Shown here: in pieces, positions 47,069-57,038 of the stretch
How positions within the stretch are numbered: the first letter of the stretch is position 1
How the letters are laid out: the number at the start of each line of letters is the position of its first letter
Source: Serratia plymuthica NBRC 102599
GTDB taxonomy: Bacteria; Pseudomonadota; Gammaproteobacteria; Enterobacterales; Enterobacteriaceae
Length of the DNA: 64,000 nucleotides
Reading direction: 5' to 3'
NCBI RefSeq assembly: GCF_001590925.1
Contig: NZ_BCTU01000019.1
Span: 62,001-126,000 of the forward strand
The notes under the pieces: model-generated
The model's input: the letters and a program-made list of their open reading frames with translations, nothing else
Databases searched by the model: none
Told to the model about the DNA's origin: nothing
Position numbers and translations under genes: made by a program

Positions 47069-47419
47069 TTAGTTGGCGTACGCCAGCAGGCTCAGCGAAT
47101 CGCGTGCCAGAGATTTGCATTTGTTGGGAGTAGGGATGGCGATGCCACTGAGATCGCGGTAGCTGTCTTCGCCCAGCGCCTTCATGTTGTAGCTATTATA
47201 GTTGCTCAAATCCCAGCGGTTTTGCTGGGCGAAGTAAACGATGGCACGTTTGATTTGCGCGTTGGGCAAGTCGTTGTAGCCGCAATCGTTTTTCAGATAA
47301 ATAAATACCGCCGTCAGATCGGCCAGATCTTCCGCCTCAGACTCATTGAGCGCCAGACTGGCGTTGGAGAACCCCAGCATGGTGAGCAGCAGCACCAGTA
47401 ACGTTGTTTTTTTCATCAT
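47069..47419 (-). CDS. yacC: YacC family pilotin-like periplasmic protein
   Basis: This 116-aa exported protein has a signal peptide (MMKKTTLLVLLLTMLGFSNASLA). The mature part is NESEAEDLADLTAVFIYLKN, then RDLSGIAIPTPNKCKSLARD with two Cys that could form a disulfide. It is related to GspS/AspS-type pilotins of type II secretion, but no secretin gene is nearby. I start at the first of two adjacent ATGs. Confidence 0.88.
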   Translation of the reverse strand: MMKKTTLLVLLLTMLGFSNASLALNESEAEDLADLTAVFIYLKNDCGYNDLPNAQIKRAIVYFAQQNRWDLSNYNSYNMKALGEDSYRDLSGIAIPTPNKCKSLARDSLSLLAYAN

Positions 47420-47516
47420 GAAAATAGACCTGTTTATTGTCTGCAAACGTTATCACACTTGCCTGTAAAGGCACCAAATTTTATTACTTGCGGATAACAT
47501 AACCGGCAGCAAAGGC

Positions 47517-47547
47517 TTGACCTTCCGCTAAGGGGAGGGTTTAGGCT
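47517..47547 (+). promoter_or_regulatory. CueR-type copper-responsive promoter of cueO
   Basis: TTGACC and TAGGCT are separated by 19 bp, the over-long spacer of MerR-family promoters. The spacer region carries the imperfect dyad ACCTTCC-N7-GGAGGGT, very close to the CueR operators of copA and cueO. CueR with Cu(I) would twist the DNA to allow transcription. Confidence 0.85.
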
Positions 47548-47562
47548 GTCTGGCACGAAAGT

Positions 47563-47659
47563 TATACCTGTTGTCTTTCAAGCTGCGGCGTTATTACCTG
47601 CGCTAGCGCCCCGATTGACAGGGGATGAATGAGCTGGAACTTGAAAGCCATAGGGTACA
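47563..47659. repeat. Shortened ERIC element (97 bp)
   Basis: The terminal arms (TATACCTGTTGTCTTTCAAG and CTTGAAAGCCATAGGGTACA) are recognisable ERIC ends, but about 30 bp of the central palindrome is missing. It starts 15 bp after the -10 of the CueR promoter and ends 25 bp before the cueO start, so it makes up most of the leader mRNA. Confidence 0.82.
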
Positions 47660-47684
47660 TATCACTGAGAAAAGGGAGTCAGCG

Positions 47685-49319
47685 ATGTTACGCCGTGATT
47701 TTATCAAACTGACCGCTGCGCTGGGCGCGGCAAGCGCCTTACCGCTGTGGAGCCGAAGCGCGTGGGCAGCCGGGTTGCCGGCGTTGCCGATCCCGCCGCT
47801 GTTGATGCCGGACGCACAGGGAAAAATCGCGCTGGCGCTGCAAACCGGTGAAATGAACTGGTTGCCGGGCAAAGCGACCCAAACCTGGGGCGTCAACGGA
47901 GCGCTGCTGGGCCCTGCGGTGCGGCTGCAGCGCGGCAAACCGGTGACGGTCGATATCAAAAACGGCTTGCCGGAGGCCAGCACGGTCCATTGGCACGGGT
48001 TGGAAATCCCCGGCGATGTCGATGGTGGCCCGCAGGCGCTGATTCAACCGGGTACCACGCGTACAGTGAGCTTCACTGTCGAACAGCCCGCGGCCACCTG
48101 TTGGTTCCATCCGCATACCCACGGCAAAACCGGCCATCAGGTGATGATGGGGCTGGCGGGGCTGGTGCTGCTGGAAGACGACGAGAGCAGTAAACTGCCG
48201 TTGCCGAAGACCTGGGGGCTGGATGATATTCCGGTGATCCTGCAGGACAAACGCTTGGGCAAAGACGCACAGATTGAATACCAACTGGACGTGATGAGCG
48301 CCGCAGTTGGCTGGTTCGGCGACCGTATGTTCACCAACGGCGCCCAATATCCGCAGCACGTCGCACCCCGCGGCTGGTTGCGGTTACGTTTTCTCAACGG
48401 CTGCAATGCACGTTCGCTGAACCTGGCGGCCAGCGATAATCGGCCGCTATACGTTATCGCCAGCGACGGGGGGTTCCTGGCCGAACCGGTGAAGCTGACC
48501 GAATTGCCGATGCTGATGGGCGAACGCTTTGAAGTGCTGGTGGATGCCTCGGACGGCAAGCCGTTCGACATCGTCACGTTGCCGGTCAAGCAGATGGGCA
48601 TGACGCTGGCGCCGTTCGACCAGCCGCTGCCGGTGTTGCGCATTCAGCCTTCGCTGGCGCAGGGCATCAAGACGATGCCGGACAGCCTGGTGAAACTACC
48701 GGCACTGCCGCCGCTGGCCGGCATTCAGGAACGCTGGCTGCAACTGATGATGGATCCGCAGTTGGATAAGCTGGGCATGCAGGCGTTGATGGATCGCTAC
48801 GGTCATCAGGCGATGGCCGGGATGAGCATGGATCACGGCAGCATGAGCAACAGCGATGGCGGAATGGCCGGCATGGATCATGGCAATATGCAGGGCATGG
48901 ATCATGGCAGCATGAAAGGTATGGATCACGGCAACATGAAGGGTATGGATCATGGCGCCAAGCCTTTCGACTTCAGCCACGGCAATAAGATCAACGGCAA
49001 GGCCTTTGATATGACCAAACCGGCGTTTGAAGCCAAACGCGGCAAGTACGAGAAATGGACCCTGTCCGGCGAAGGCGACATGATGCTGCACCCGTTCCAT
49101 ATCCACGGCACCCAGTTCCGCATCCTGTCGGAGAACGGCAAGCCGCCGGCGGCTCACCGCAGCGGCTGGAAAGACACGGTGCGCGTCGAGGGGTGGCGCA
49201 GCGAAGTGCTGGTGCGTTTTGATCATCCGGCTAGCAGTGAACATGCCTATATGGCGCATTGTCACCTGCTGGAGCATGAGGATACCGGCATGATGATGGG
49301 CTTTACCGTAGCCGACTAG
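47685..49319 (+). CDS. cueO: Multicopper oxidase CueO
   Basis: This periplasmic laccase-like enzyme oxidises Cu(I) and protects against copper. The start [17 protein letters not shown] follows GGGAG and carries a Tat signal (RRDFIK, cleavage after SAWA). It has 544 aa, longer than E. coli CueO (516). Copper sites are [25 protein letters not shown] and [14 protein letters not shown] Met/His-rich insert at about 385-430 with repeated GMDHG units explains the extra length and probably binds Cu(I). In E. coli gcd lies next to it; here hpt follows directly. Confidence 0.96.
   Translation: MLRRDFIKLTAALGAASALPLWSRSAWAAGLPALPIPPLLMPDAQGKIALALQTGEMNWLPGKATQTWGVNGALLGPAVRLQRGKPVTVDIKNGLPEASTVHWHGLEIPGDVDGGPQALIQPGTTRTVSFTVEQPAATCWFHPHTHGKTGHQVMMGLAGLVLLEDDESSKLPLPKTWGLDDIPVILQDKRLGKDAQIEYQLDVMSAAVGWFGDRMFTNGAQYPQHVAPRGWLRLRFLNGCNARSLNLAASDNRPLYVIASDGGFLAEPVKLTELPMLMGERFEVLVDASDGKPFDIVTLPVKQMGMTLAPFDQPLPVLRIQPSLAQGIKTMPDSLVKLPALPPLAGIQERWLQLMMDPQLDKLGMQALMDRYGHQAMAGMSMDHGSMSNSDGGMAGMDHGNMQGMDHGSMKGMDHGNMKGMDHGAKPFDFSHGNKINGKAFDMTKPAFEAKRGKYEKWTLSGEGDMMLHPFHIHGTQFRILSENGKPPAAHRSGWKDTVRVEGWRSEVLVRFDHPASSEHAYMAHCHLLEHEDTGMMMGFTVAD
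48870..48956 (+). repeat. 24-bp tandem repeat in cueO encoding GMDHGxMx
   Basis: Three full units and a partial fourth encode [24 protein letters not shown] and GMDHG (residues 396-424). Units differ at a few bases only. Such an array can grow or shrink by slippage and so vary copper binding. Confidence 0.88.
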
Positions 49320-49406
49320 AGCAGAAGTGGCGGCGCACTCGCGTCGCCACCGGCTTCAGGCTATGCTAAACTCTGCGCCCTTCTTCCGGCAACTGACCTG
49401 AAACCT

Positions 49407-49943
49407 ATGAAACACACTGTAGACGTAATGATTTCCGAGCAGGAAGTTAAGACCCGTATCGCCGAACTTGGCCGTCAAATCACCGAACATTACCGCGATA
49501 GCGGCAGTGATATGGTGTTGGTCGGGCTGCTGCGCGGTTCCTTCATGTTCATGGCCGATCTGTGTCGCACGATTGAAGTGCCGCACGAAGTCGACTTTAT
49601 GACCGCCTCTAGCTACGGCAGCGGCATGTCCACCACCCGCGATGTGAAAATCCTCAAGGATCTTGATGAAGACATCCGCGGCAAAGACGTGCTGATCGTC
49701 GAAGACATCATTGATTCCGGCAATACGCTGAATAAAGTGCGCGAAATTTTGGCGCTGCGCGGGCCGAAATCTCTGGCGATCTGTACCTTGCTGGACAAAC
49801 CCGAGCGCCGTGAGGTGGAAGTGCCGGTGGAGTTCGTCGGTTTCTCGATCCCGGACGAGTTCGTGGTGGGCTACGGCATTGACTACGCTCAGCGTTACCG
49901 TCACTTGCCGTACGTCGGCAAAGTGGTGCTGCTGGACGAGTGA
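49407..49943 (+). CDS. hpt: Hypoxanthine phosphoribosyltransferase
   Basis: This purine salvage enzyme converts hypoxanthine to IMP (and guanine weakly) with PRPP. It has 178 aa, the same as E. coli. The PRPP-binding motif is [14 protein letters not shown]. The start is [20 protein letters not shown]. It converges with can. Confidence 0.96.
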   Translation: MKHTVDVMISEQEVKTRIAELGRQITEHYRDSGSDMVLVGLLRGSFMFMADLCRTIEVPHEVDFMTASSYGSGMSTTRDVKILKDLDEDIRGKDVLIVEDIIDSGNTLNKVREILALRGPKSLAICTLLDKPERREVEVPVEFVGFSIPDEFVVGYGIDYAQRYRHLPYVGKVVLLDE

Positions 49944-49950
49944 TCGGCAG

Positions 49951-49971
49951 GGGCGCGGCTTGGCCGCGCCC
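49951..49971. terminator. GC-rich hairpin between hpt and can
   Basis: GGGCGCGGC and GCCGCGCCC form a 9-bp stem with a 3-nt loop between the converging genes. No T-run follows on either strand, so it may act only as an mRNA 3'-end stabiliser or need Rho. Confidence 0.45.
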
Positions 49972-49993
49972 ACATTGAGAGCAAGATAACGTT

Positions 49994-50656
49994 CTAGGCT
50001 TTTACGCCCTTGTCCTGTTGCAGTTTGGCCATGGCTTTGCGATACCCCATTTCCAGGCTCTCGCGGCTGGTGGCGGCCACTTCCAGATCCCGCAGGCGCC
50101 CGTCCTGAATCCCGTACACCCAACCGTGGATCGTCACTTTCTGGCCGCGTTTCCAGGCCGATTGCATAATGGTGGAGTGACCCAGGTTGTACACCTGTTC
50201 GATCACGTTGATCTCACACAGTACGTCGAGGCGCTGTTCCGGTGCCAGTTCACCCAGCAGTGAGCTGTGCTTGTACCACAGGTCGCGGATATGCAGCAGC
50301 CAGTTGTTGATCAGCCCCAGCTCCGGGTTTTCCACCGCGGCTTCTACGCCGCCGCAGCCCAAATGGCCGCAGATGATGATATGTTCAACTTCCAGCACAT
50401 CCACCGCATACTGCACGACCGACAGACAGTTAAGATCGGTGTGAACCACCAGGTTTGCCACATTGCGATGAACAAACAGTTCGCCTGGCTCCAGGCCGGT
50501 CAAACGTTCTGCCGGAACACGGCTGTCTGAGCAACCTATCCATAAAAAGCGGGGCTTTTGCGCTTGGGATAAACGTTCAAAAAAGTCTGGATCTTCCTGG
50601 TTGATATTGGCCGACCAGGCTTTGTTGTTGGCGATCAGCGTTTCGATTTCTTTCAT
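49994..50656 (-). CDS. can: Beta-carbonic anhydrase
   Basis: This zinc enzyme interconverts CO2 and bicarbonate and is needed for growth in air. The 220-aa protein has Zn ligands and the Asp-Arg dyad in [11 protein letters not shown] (C42, D44, R46) and [13 protein letters not shown]. The length equals E. coli Can. It diverges from yadG across 190 bp. Confidence 0.96.
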   Translation of the reverse strand: MKEIETLIANNKAWSANINQEDPDFFERLSQAQKPRFLWIGCSDSRVPAERLTGLEPGELFVHRNVANLVVHTDLNCLSVVQYAVDVLEVEHIIICGHLGCGGVEAAVENPELGLINNWLLHIRDLWYKHSSLLGELAPEQRLDVLCEINVIEQVYNLGHSTIMQSAWKRGQKVTIHGWVYGIQDGRLRDLEVAATSRESLEMGYRKAMAKLQQDKGVKA

Positions 50657-50845
50657 GGAGGGTTATAGACCTGTAACAAACAGATTGCGTTGGGCTAATA
50701 TAGGACAAGCGTCACAATTTGGAAATCAGAACAGTTACGCTTTTTTCCGCACGGATTCGCCTCAGTGAAATCGCTGCTGATGATAAGATCATCTCTATTA
50801 CAATACGCAGCAGCATACTCATCGTCACAAGGTACTTTCTAACTT

Positions 50846-51769
50846 ATGAATTATGCACTGGAATTAGCGCAGTTGACCAAGACCTACGCGGGTGGCGTCA
50901 AGGCGTTGCGCGGGATCGATCTTAACGTCGAAGCGGGGGATTTTTATGCCCTGTTAGGGCCAAACGGCGCTGGAAAATCTACCACCATCGGCATTATCAG
51001 CTCGCTGGTGAACAAAACGGCCGGCAGCGTACGGGTGTTCGGCTATGACATCGATAAAGATATCGTTAACGCCAAGCGCCAACTCGGGCTGGTGCCGCAA
51101 GAATTCAACTTTAACCCGTTTGAAACCGTCATGCAGATTGTGGTCAATCAGGCGGGTTACTACGGCGTGACCCGGCGCGAAGCCTTAGCGCGTGCGGAAA
51201 AATACCTGACCCAGTTGGATCTGTGGGGCAAGCGCGATGAACGCGCCCGCATGCTGTCCGGCGGTATGAAACGCCGTCTGATGATCGCCCGCGCCTTGAT
51301 GCACCAGCCAAAGCTGCTGATCCTCGATGAGCCGACGGCTGGGGTGGATATCGAACTGCGCCGCTCCATGTGGGGCTTCCTCAAAGAGCTGAACGCCCAG
51401 GGCACGACCATTATCCTCACGACCCACTATCTGGAAGAGGCGGAAATGCTGTGCCGCAATATCGGCATTATCCAGAACGGGGAACTGGTGGAAAACACCT
51501 CAATGAAAGGATTGCTGGCCAAGCTGAAGTCCGAAACCTTTATCCTCGATTTGGCGGCCAAAAGCCCCTTGCCGAAGCTGGATGGCTATCGCAATCGCCT
51601 GACGGATACCTCGACGCTGGAAGTGGAAGTGATGCGCGAGCAGGGCCTGAACGGCTTGTTCGCTCAGCTCAGCGCGCAGGGGGTGCAGGTATTGAGCATG
51701 CGTAATAAGGCTAACCGGCTGGAAGAGCTGTTTGTCACCCTGGTTAACGGTAATGGAGAAAAAGCATGA
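50846..51769 (+). CDS. yadG: ABC transporter ATP-binding protein YadG
   Basis: This 307-aa nucleotide-binding subunit has Walker A GPNGAGKST at residues 38-46, the signature LSGGMKRRL, Walker B LLILDEPTAGVD and the H-loop LTTHYLEEAEML. It partners the permease YadH, whose start overlaps its stop (ATGA). The substrate is unknown. DRA/NodI-like exporters of this class handle small molecules or lipids. Confidence 0.94.
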   Translation: MNYALELAQLTKTYAGGVKALRGIDLNVEAGDFYALLGPNGAGKSTTIGIISSLVNKTAGSVRVFGYDIDKDIVNAKRQLGLVPQEFNFNPFETVMQIVVNQAGYYGVTRREALARAEKYLTQLDLWGKRDERARMLSGGMKRRLMIARALMHQPKLLILDEPTAGVDIELRRSMWGFLKELNAQGTTIILTTHYLEEAEMLCRNIGIIQNGELVENTSMKGLLAKLKSETFILDLAAKSPLPKLDGYRNRLTDTSTLEVEVMREQGLNGLFAQLSAQGVQVLSMRNKANRLEELFVTLVNGNGEKA

Positions 51770-52536
51770 CGCGTTTGTATTGGGTGGCTTTACAGAGTAT
51801 CTGGGCCAAAGAGATCAACCGTTTTGCCCGTATCTGGATCCAGACCCTGGTGCCGCCGGTGATCACCATGACGCTGTATTTCATCATCTTCGGCAACCTG
51901 ATTGGTTCACGTATTGGCGATATGCACGGTTTTGATTACATGCAGTTTATCGTTCCCGGCCTGATTATGATGGCGGTAATCACCAACTCGTATGCCAACG
52001 TCGCATCGTCGTTCTTCAGCGCCAAGTTCCAGCGCAATATCGAAGAGCTGCTGGTGGCGCCGGTGCCGACTCATGTGGTGATTGCCGGTTACGTCGGCGG
52101 CGGCGTGGCGCGCGGCATTTGCGTCGGCGTGCTGGTGACGGTGATCTCGCTGTTCTTTGTGCCGCTTCAGGTGCATGCCTGGTGGGTGATTGTGCTCACG
52201 CTGCTGCTGACGGCAATCCTGTTCTCGCTGGCGGGCCTGATCAACGCGGTGTTCGCCACTACCTTTGACGACATCAGCCTGATCCCGACGTTCGTATTGA
52301 CGCCGCTGACCTATCTGGGCGGGGTTTTCTATTCGCTGACGTTGCTGCCGCCGTTCTGGCAGGCGGTGTCCAAACTGAATCCGATCGTCTATATGATCAG
52401 CGGTTTCCGCTACGGTTTCCTCGGCATCAGTGATGTACCGCTGGTGCTGACCATGGCGGTGCTGGTAGCGTTTATCCTGGTGTTCTATCTGCTGTCCTGG
52501 TACCTGATAGAGCGCGGTCGTGGCCTGCGCACCTGA
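51766..52536 (+). CDS. yadH: ABC-2 type transporter permease YadH
   Basis: This 256-aa membrane subunit of the ABC-2 family has about six membrane segments. It starts MTRLYWVALQSIWAKEINRF, and the family loop NIEELLVAPVPTHVVIAGYV links segments two and three. It forms an exporter with YadG. Confidence 0.94.
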   Translation: MTRLYWVALQSIWAKEINRFARIWIQTLVPPVITMTLYFIIFGNLIGSRIGDMHGFDYMQFIVPGLIMMAVITNSYANVASSFFSAKFQRNIEELLVAPVPTHVVIAGYVGGGVARGICVGVLVTVISLFFVPLQVHAWWVIVLTLLLTAILFSLAGLINAVFATTFDDISLIPTFVLTPLTYLGGVFYSLTLLPPFWQAVSKLNPIVYMISGFRYGFLGISDVPLVLTMAVLVAFILVFYLLSWYLIERGRGLRT

Positions 52537-52711
52537 TGTACTGATGCCCCCGGACCCGCGTTCGGGGGCGCTGTTATCGATCTGAAGCCGGCATCACATA
52601 AATCAATAGAATTGCTCACATAACCCCTTTCTCCCCGATGTTCAAATCGTGCTATGCTGGCGCTCCACATTTTCTCCATTTTTATCACGCACTCGTAAGC
52701 AGAACATAACC

Positions 52712-53992
52712 ATGCGGCCTCAACACAAGATAGCGGCTGGGCTACTCGGCATCCTGATGTCACTCGCTTCTCCGGCGACGCTGGCAAATTTGTTGTCGGA
52801 AGACAGCGCTGTTAAATCTGAATATATGGAAGCGCAACGCGACAGCGAGGTTTATTCGCTGATTGGCGAGCATGTTATCCCGGTCGGAGAAGTGAAGCAG
52901 GGGCAGCTGATTCAGGTGTTCCCGGCGGATGCGGAATATTACGAATTCAAGTTTGGTCACGGCACGGGGTTTATCGATAAAGACGACGTGCGCAACCTCA
53001 AAAAATCACGCAAGGTGCAAGACGATCTCGGTGAGCTGAATAAGCCGCTGACCAATCAGAACCTGATCACTCAGAAGGCGATCAACGTCTATACCGAGGC
53101 GGATAACGCCAGCGAAGTGTTTGGCGTGCTGGAAGAGAACCTGCGTTATCCGATCATAGGCAAACTGAAGGATCGGCTGAACAATACCTGGTATGAGATC
53201 AATATTGGCGATCGTCTGGGCTATATCAGCGAGCTGGATTGCGAAATAGACACCGGCATTCCGGTGTTGACCTACCACCATCTGCTGAAAAACGAAGAGA
53301 ACAAGCGTTTCCGCCATACCTCGACCACCACTTCGGACGTGGCGTTCAGCAACCAGATGACCTACCTGAAGCAGGCCGGTTATGACACCATTTCCCTGTA
53401 CCAGTTGGAAGCTTACCTGAAGAATCAGATCAATCTGCCGGGCAAGGCGGTGGTGTTGACCTTTGATGACGGGCTGAAATCGGTCTATCGCTATGCCTAT
53501 CCGGTATTGAAGGACTACGGCTTCCGCGCAACGGCGTTTATTATTTCTTCGCGCATCAAACGCCATCCGCAGAAGTGGAACCCGGACTCGCTGCAGTTTA
53601 TGAGCATTTCCGAACTGAAGCAGATACAGGACGTGTTCGACGTGCAGTCACATACGCATTTCCTGCACCGTACCGACGGCAACCGCCAGCCTATTCTGCT
53701 GAGCCGTTCGCTGCACAATATCGAATTCGATTTTGAGCGTTCGCGCCGTGCGCTGTCGCAGTTTAATCCGCACGTGTTGTACGTATCCTATCCGTTTGGC
53801 GGCTACAATCAGCGGGCGATACAGGCGGCGAAAGACGCCGGTTTCCACATGGCGGTGACCACGGTGCAGGGTAAGGTAAAGCCGGGGGATAATCCGTATA
53901 CGCTGAAGCGGCTGTATATTCTGCGTACCGACTCCATTCAGACCATGGCGGACAGGATAGCCAACAAGCCGGGAACTGTGGTGGTGCAATAA
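52712..53992 (+). CDS. yadE: Polysaccharide deacetylase family protein YadE
   Basis: This 426-aa exported protein (E. coli YadE 409) has a signal peptide (ending ATLA), then an SH3-like region of about residues 25-170. A NodB homology domain follows: [10 protein letters not shown] with the catalytic and metal Asp residues, SHTHFLH with the metal His pair, and [10 protein letters not shown]. It probably removes acetyl groups from a cell-wall or surface polysaccharide. An upstream in-frame ATG at 52649 is unlikely because the signal peptide would be internal. Confidence 0.9.
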   Translation: MRPQHKIAAGLLGILMSLASPATLANLLSEDSAVKSEYMEAQRDSEVYSLIGEHVIPVGEVKQGQLIQVFPADAEYYEFKFGHGTGFIDKDDVRNLKKSRKVQDDLGELNKPLTNQNLITQKAINVYTEADNASEVFGVLEENLRYPIIGKLKDRLNNTWYEINIGDRLGYISELDCEIDTGIPVLTYHHLLKNEENKRFRHTSTTTSDVAFSNQMTYLKQAGYDTISLYQLEAYLKNQINLPGKAVVLTFDDGLKSVYRYAYPVLKDYGFRATAFIISSRIKRHPQKWNPDSLQFMSISELKQIQDVFDVQSHTHFLHRTDGNRQPILLSRSLHNIEFDFERSRRALSQFNPHVLYVSYPFGGYNQRAIQAAKDAGFHMAVTTVQGKVKPGDNPYTLKRLYILRTDSIQTMADRIANKPGTVVVQ

Positions 53993-53998
53993 CAGGAA

Positions 53999-54027
53999 AC
54001 GGGCGCTGAAAGGCGCCCGTTTTTATT
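53999..54027 (+). terminator. Rho-independent terminator of yadE
   Basis: ACGGGCGC and GCGCCCGT form a perfect 8-bp stem around a 6-nt loop, followed by TTTTATT. Confidence 0.88.
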
Positions 54028-54028
54028 C

Positions 54029-54409
54029 TCAGGCTACCTGAACCGGCACGGCTTTCGCTTTGCGTTGCAGGTTGTTGTCACCTTCGAAATAGGCGACTTT
54101 CGGGTGGTGCTGGCGGGCATCGGCATCGCTCATTTGCACGTAAGAGCAGATGATCAGTTTGTCGCCCACGCAGGCGCAACGTGCCGCCGCGCCGTTGACC
54201 GAAATGATGTGCGAACCGCGTTCAGCGGCGATGGCGTAGGTCGAGAAACGCTGACCGTTATCAACGTTATAAATATCTATAGCTTCATATTCCAGAATGC
54301 CTGCGGCCTCCAGGAAATCCTGATCGATGGCGCAGGAGCCTTCATAGTGCAAGTCGGCCTGAGTCACTTTCACCCGATGCAGCTTGCCTTGCAGCATAGT
54401 ACGTATCAT
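54029..54409 (-). CDS. panD: Aspartate 1-decarboxylase
   Basis: This pyruvoyl enzyme makes beta-alanine for pantothenate synthesis. The start [15 protein letters not shown] gives 126 aa, as in E. coli. Self-cleavage between Gly24 and Ser25 occurs in [11 protein letters not shown] longer frame to 54496 is unsupported. It lies 135 bp downstream of panC. The E. coli yadD gene between them is missing. Confidence 0.96.
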   Translation of the reverse strand: MIRTMLQGKLHRVKVTQADLHYEGSCAIDQDFLEAAGILEYEAIDIYNVDNGQRFSTYAIAAERGSHIISVNGAAARCACVGDKLIICSYVQMSDADARQHHPKVAYFEGDNNLQRKAKAVPVQVA

Positions 54410-54544
54410 AACTTTACCTAACTGAGTATCAGCCTTCACAGGCGATTGAGGTTGAACATCCATCCGGCGTTTATCGTCACCGATAAGTGCCTCCATGTCT
54501 ACTTTCAGAGGGGCTGAAACAGTGACGATTGCACAAAAAATAGC

Positions 54545-55399
54545 TTACAACGTCAGGTCAACCTGCTGGTTGTCGATCAGGCGCGCCTTGCCCAGCCAGG
54601 CGGCCATCAGTACCACTGCGCGTTGGCTTTCAACACCCAGCGGTTGCAGGCTGTCTGCGTCACGGATAAACAGTTCGTCCGGGGTGAAACCGGCGGCGCG
54701 CAGGTGCGCGGCGGTTTGCTCCAGCAGATCGTCGATGTGGCGCTCGCCGTTGCTGAGTTGTTCTGCCAATGCGTTCATGATCTTGCTGAGCTGAGGGGCG
54801 ATTTTGCGTTCTTCGGCAGTCAGGTAGCCGTTGCGCGAGCTGAGCGCCAGGCCGTCTTTAGCGCGCACGGTCGGCACGCCGACGATATCGATGTCGTACC
54901 CCATGTCCGCCACCATCTTGCGGATCAGCGCCAGTTGCTGGTAGTCCTTCTCGCCAAAACAGGCCAGATCCGGCTGAACCAGATTGAACAGTTTGCTGAC
55001 GATGGTGGCGACGCCGCGGAAATGACCGGGGCGGCTGGCGCCTTCCAGCATGGTGGAAATACCCGGCACGTCGACATAGGTTTGCTGTTCCAGCCCCTGC
55101 GGGTAGACATCGGCCGGCGCCGGTGCGAACACCAGGTCGACGTTGCGGCGGGTCAGCTTTTCGCTGTCCTCCTGCAGGGTGCGCGGGTAGCGCGCCAGAT
55201 CGTCAGGGCGTTCGAACTGCATCGGATTCACGAAAATGCTGACCACCACGATATCGGCGCGCGCGCGGGCTTCATCAACCAGCGTCATATGGCCTTCGTG
55301 CAGATTGCCCATGGTCGGTACCAACGCGATGCGTTTGCCGTCCTGGCGCCAGCGGCGGATCTGCTGACGCAGCAAAGGCAGGGTTTCGATAATAATCAT
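54545..55399 (-). CDS. panC: Pantoate-beta-alanine ligase
   Basis: This enzyme condenses pantoate with beta-alanine using ATP. It has 284 aa (E. coli 283). The nucleotidyltransferase motif is [19 protein letters not shown], and the KMSKS-like region is SSRNGYL. It follows panB by 22 bp. Confidence 0.97.
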   Translation of the reverse strand: MIIIETLPLLRQQIRRWRQDGKRIALVPTMGNLHEGHMTLVDEARARADIVVVSIFVNPMQFERPDDLARYPRTLQEDSEKLTRRNVDLVFAPAPADVYPQGLEQQTYVDVPGISTMLEGASRPGHFRGVATIVSKLFNLVQPDLACFGEKDYQQLALIRKMVADMGYDIDIVGVPTVRAKDGLALSSRNGYLTAEERKIAPQLSKIMNALAEQLSNGERHIDDLLEQTAAHLRAAGFTPDELFIRDADSLQPLGVESQRAVVLMAAWLGKARLIDNQQVDLTL

Positions 55400-55421
55400 T
55401 GATAGCTCCTGGAACGATCGC

Positions 55422-56216
55422 TTAATTAAAAGAGTGTTCTTCAGCGGGGTAAGCGCCTTGCTCCACTTCCTGCATATACTGTTGCACCGCCAGGCGAATA
55501 TCGCCGCTTTGCGCCAGGAAGTTTTTAGCGAATTTCGGCGTATGGCCACCGGTAATGCCAAAGGCGTCGTGCATAACCAGGATCTGGCCATCGGTCACGT
55601 TGCCGGCGCCAATGCCGATCACCGGAATGGACAGCGCTTCGGTGATCTTGCGCGCCAGTTCGGTCGGTACGCACTCCAGCACCAGCAGTTGCATGCCGGC
55701 CAGCTCCAGATTTTGCGCATCTTCCAGCAGTTGTTTGGCGGCGAGCTCGTCACGGCCTTGCACCTTGTAGCCACCGAATACGTTCACCGACTGCGGCGTC
55801 AGGCCGAGGTGGCCGCATACCGGTACGGCGCGCTCGGTGAGCATTTTCACCGTTTCGCACAGCCAACTGCCGCCTTCCAGTTTCACCATATTGGCACCGG
55901 CCTGCATCAGTTCGGCGGCGTTGGCGAAGGCTCGTTCCGGGGTGGCGTAACTCATGAAAGGCATGTCAGCCAGCAGCAGGCAGGCTGGGGCACCACGGCG
56001 TACGGCCCGTGTGTGGTAAGCGATGTCGGCGACGGTGACCGGCAGCGTGGAGTCGTGGCCCTGCAGCGTCATGCCCAGCGAATCGCCCACCAGCAGTACT
56101 TTAACGCCTTGCTCTTCAAACAGTTGGGCAAAGCTGGCATCGTAGGCGGTCAGTGAAGCAAACTTGCGTTGCTCCTGTTTCCACTGGCGCAAATGGGTCA
56201 CGGTGGTGGGTTTCAT
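55422..56216 (-). CDS. panB: 3-methyl-2-oxobutanoate hydroxymethyltransferase
   Basis: This is the first committed step of pantothenate synthesis, forming ketopantoate. It has 264 aa, the same as E. coli, starting [20 protein letters not shown]. Motifs are [20 protein letters not shown] and [16 protein letters not shown]. It is the first gene of panB-panC(-panD). Confidence 0.97.
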   Translation of the reverse strand: MKPTTVTHLRQWKQEQRKFASLTAYDASFAQLFEEQGVKVLLVGDSLGMTLQGHDSTLPVTVADIAYHTRAVRRGAPACLLLADMPFMSYATPERAFANAAELMQAGANMVKLEGGSWLCETVKMLTERAVPVCGHLGLTPQSVNVFGGYKVQGRDELAAKQLLEDAQNLELAGMQLLVLECVPTELARKITEALSIPVIGIGAGNVTDGQILVMHDAFGITGGHTPKFAKNFLAQSGDIRLAVQQYMQEVEQGAYPAEEHSFN

Positions 56217-56375
56217 CACTACGTCTCCTGAATAGAGCCGCGCGGTACGCGCAGGGCCCTGGCTGCAAAAAAGTGCTGTCATTCTACTGTAACCCTAACG
56301 GGGTGGGTAGCGCAGATCATGAAGCTTAAGGGGTTCTTAAGAACCTTGTGATGTAATAGCGAAAAAGGGATGAGC

Positions 56376-57038
56376 ATGCGAATTCTGCTGATAGAAGATG
56401 ACAAGTTAATCGGTGACGGCATCAAAGCCGGGTTGAGCAAACTCGGCTTTAATCTGGACTGGTTTACCGACGGGTTGGTCGGCAAAAGCGCGCTGGAAAG
56501 CGCACCTTACGATGCGGTGATCCTCGATCTCAGCTTGCCGGGCATGGATGGGATGGATTTATTGCGCCAGTGGCGCCAGGCTGGCCATGATGTGCCGGTG
56601 CTGATCCTTACCGCGCGCGATGCGCTGGAGCAGCGAGTCAGCGGCCTGCAGAGCGGTGCCGATGATTACCTGTGCAAACCTTTCGCCCTGACGGAAGTTG
56701 CGGCGCGCCTGCAGGCGTTGATCCGCCGCCGTCATGGCCAACTGATGCCGCAACTGGTGCATGGCAATCTGGTGTTTGACTCGGCCACTCGCAGTGTGAG
56801 CTGCAACGGCGAGCCGGTAACCTTGACGCCGCGTGAGCTGGCGGTGCTGGAGCTGTTCCTGCATAACAAGGGACGAGTGCTGGCGCGGTCGCTGATCCAG
56901 GAAAAACTGTACAACTGGGATGACGAAGTCAGCAGTAATGCCGTGGAAGTGCACATTCATCACCTGCGGCGCAAGTTGGGTAACGGTTTTATCCGTACCA
57001 TTCACGGCGTGGGCTACACGTTGGGGGAGGTAGAGTGA
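56376..57038 (+). CDS. qseB: Two-component response regulator, QseB-like (OmpR family)
   Basis: This 220-aa regulator has a receiver domain with acidic pocket LLIEDD and phosphoacceptor Asp51 ([12 protein letters not shown]), and a winged-helix effector with [16 protein letters not shown]. It is close to E. coli QseB (219 aa). The ATG two codons earlier lies on the ribosome binding site, so this one is preferred. It overlaps qseC by GTGA. In E. coli qseBC is elsewhere; here it occupies the panB-folK gap. Confidence 0.88.
   Translation: MRILLIEDDKLIGDGIKAGLSKLGFNLDWFTDGLVGKSALESAPYDAVILDLSLPGMDGMDLLRQWRQAGHDVPVLILTARDALEQRVSGLQSGADDYLCKPFALTEVAARLQALIRRRHGQLMPQLVHGNLVFDSATRSVSCNGEPVTLTPRELAVLELFLHNKGRVLARSLIQEKLYNWDDEVSSNAVEVHIHHLRRKLGNGFIRTIHGVGYTLGEVE

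Noticed and set aside
52546..52569. Intrinsic terminator after yadH
   Set aside because: GCCCCCG/CGGGGGC can pair, but the loop is long and no T-run follows.
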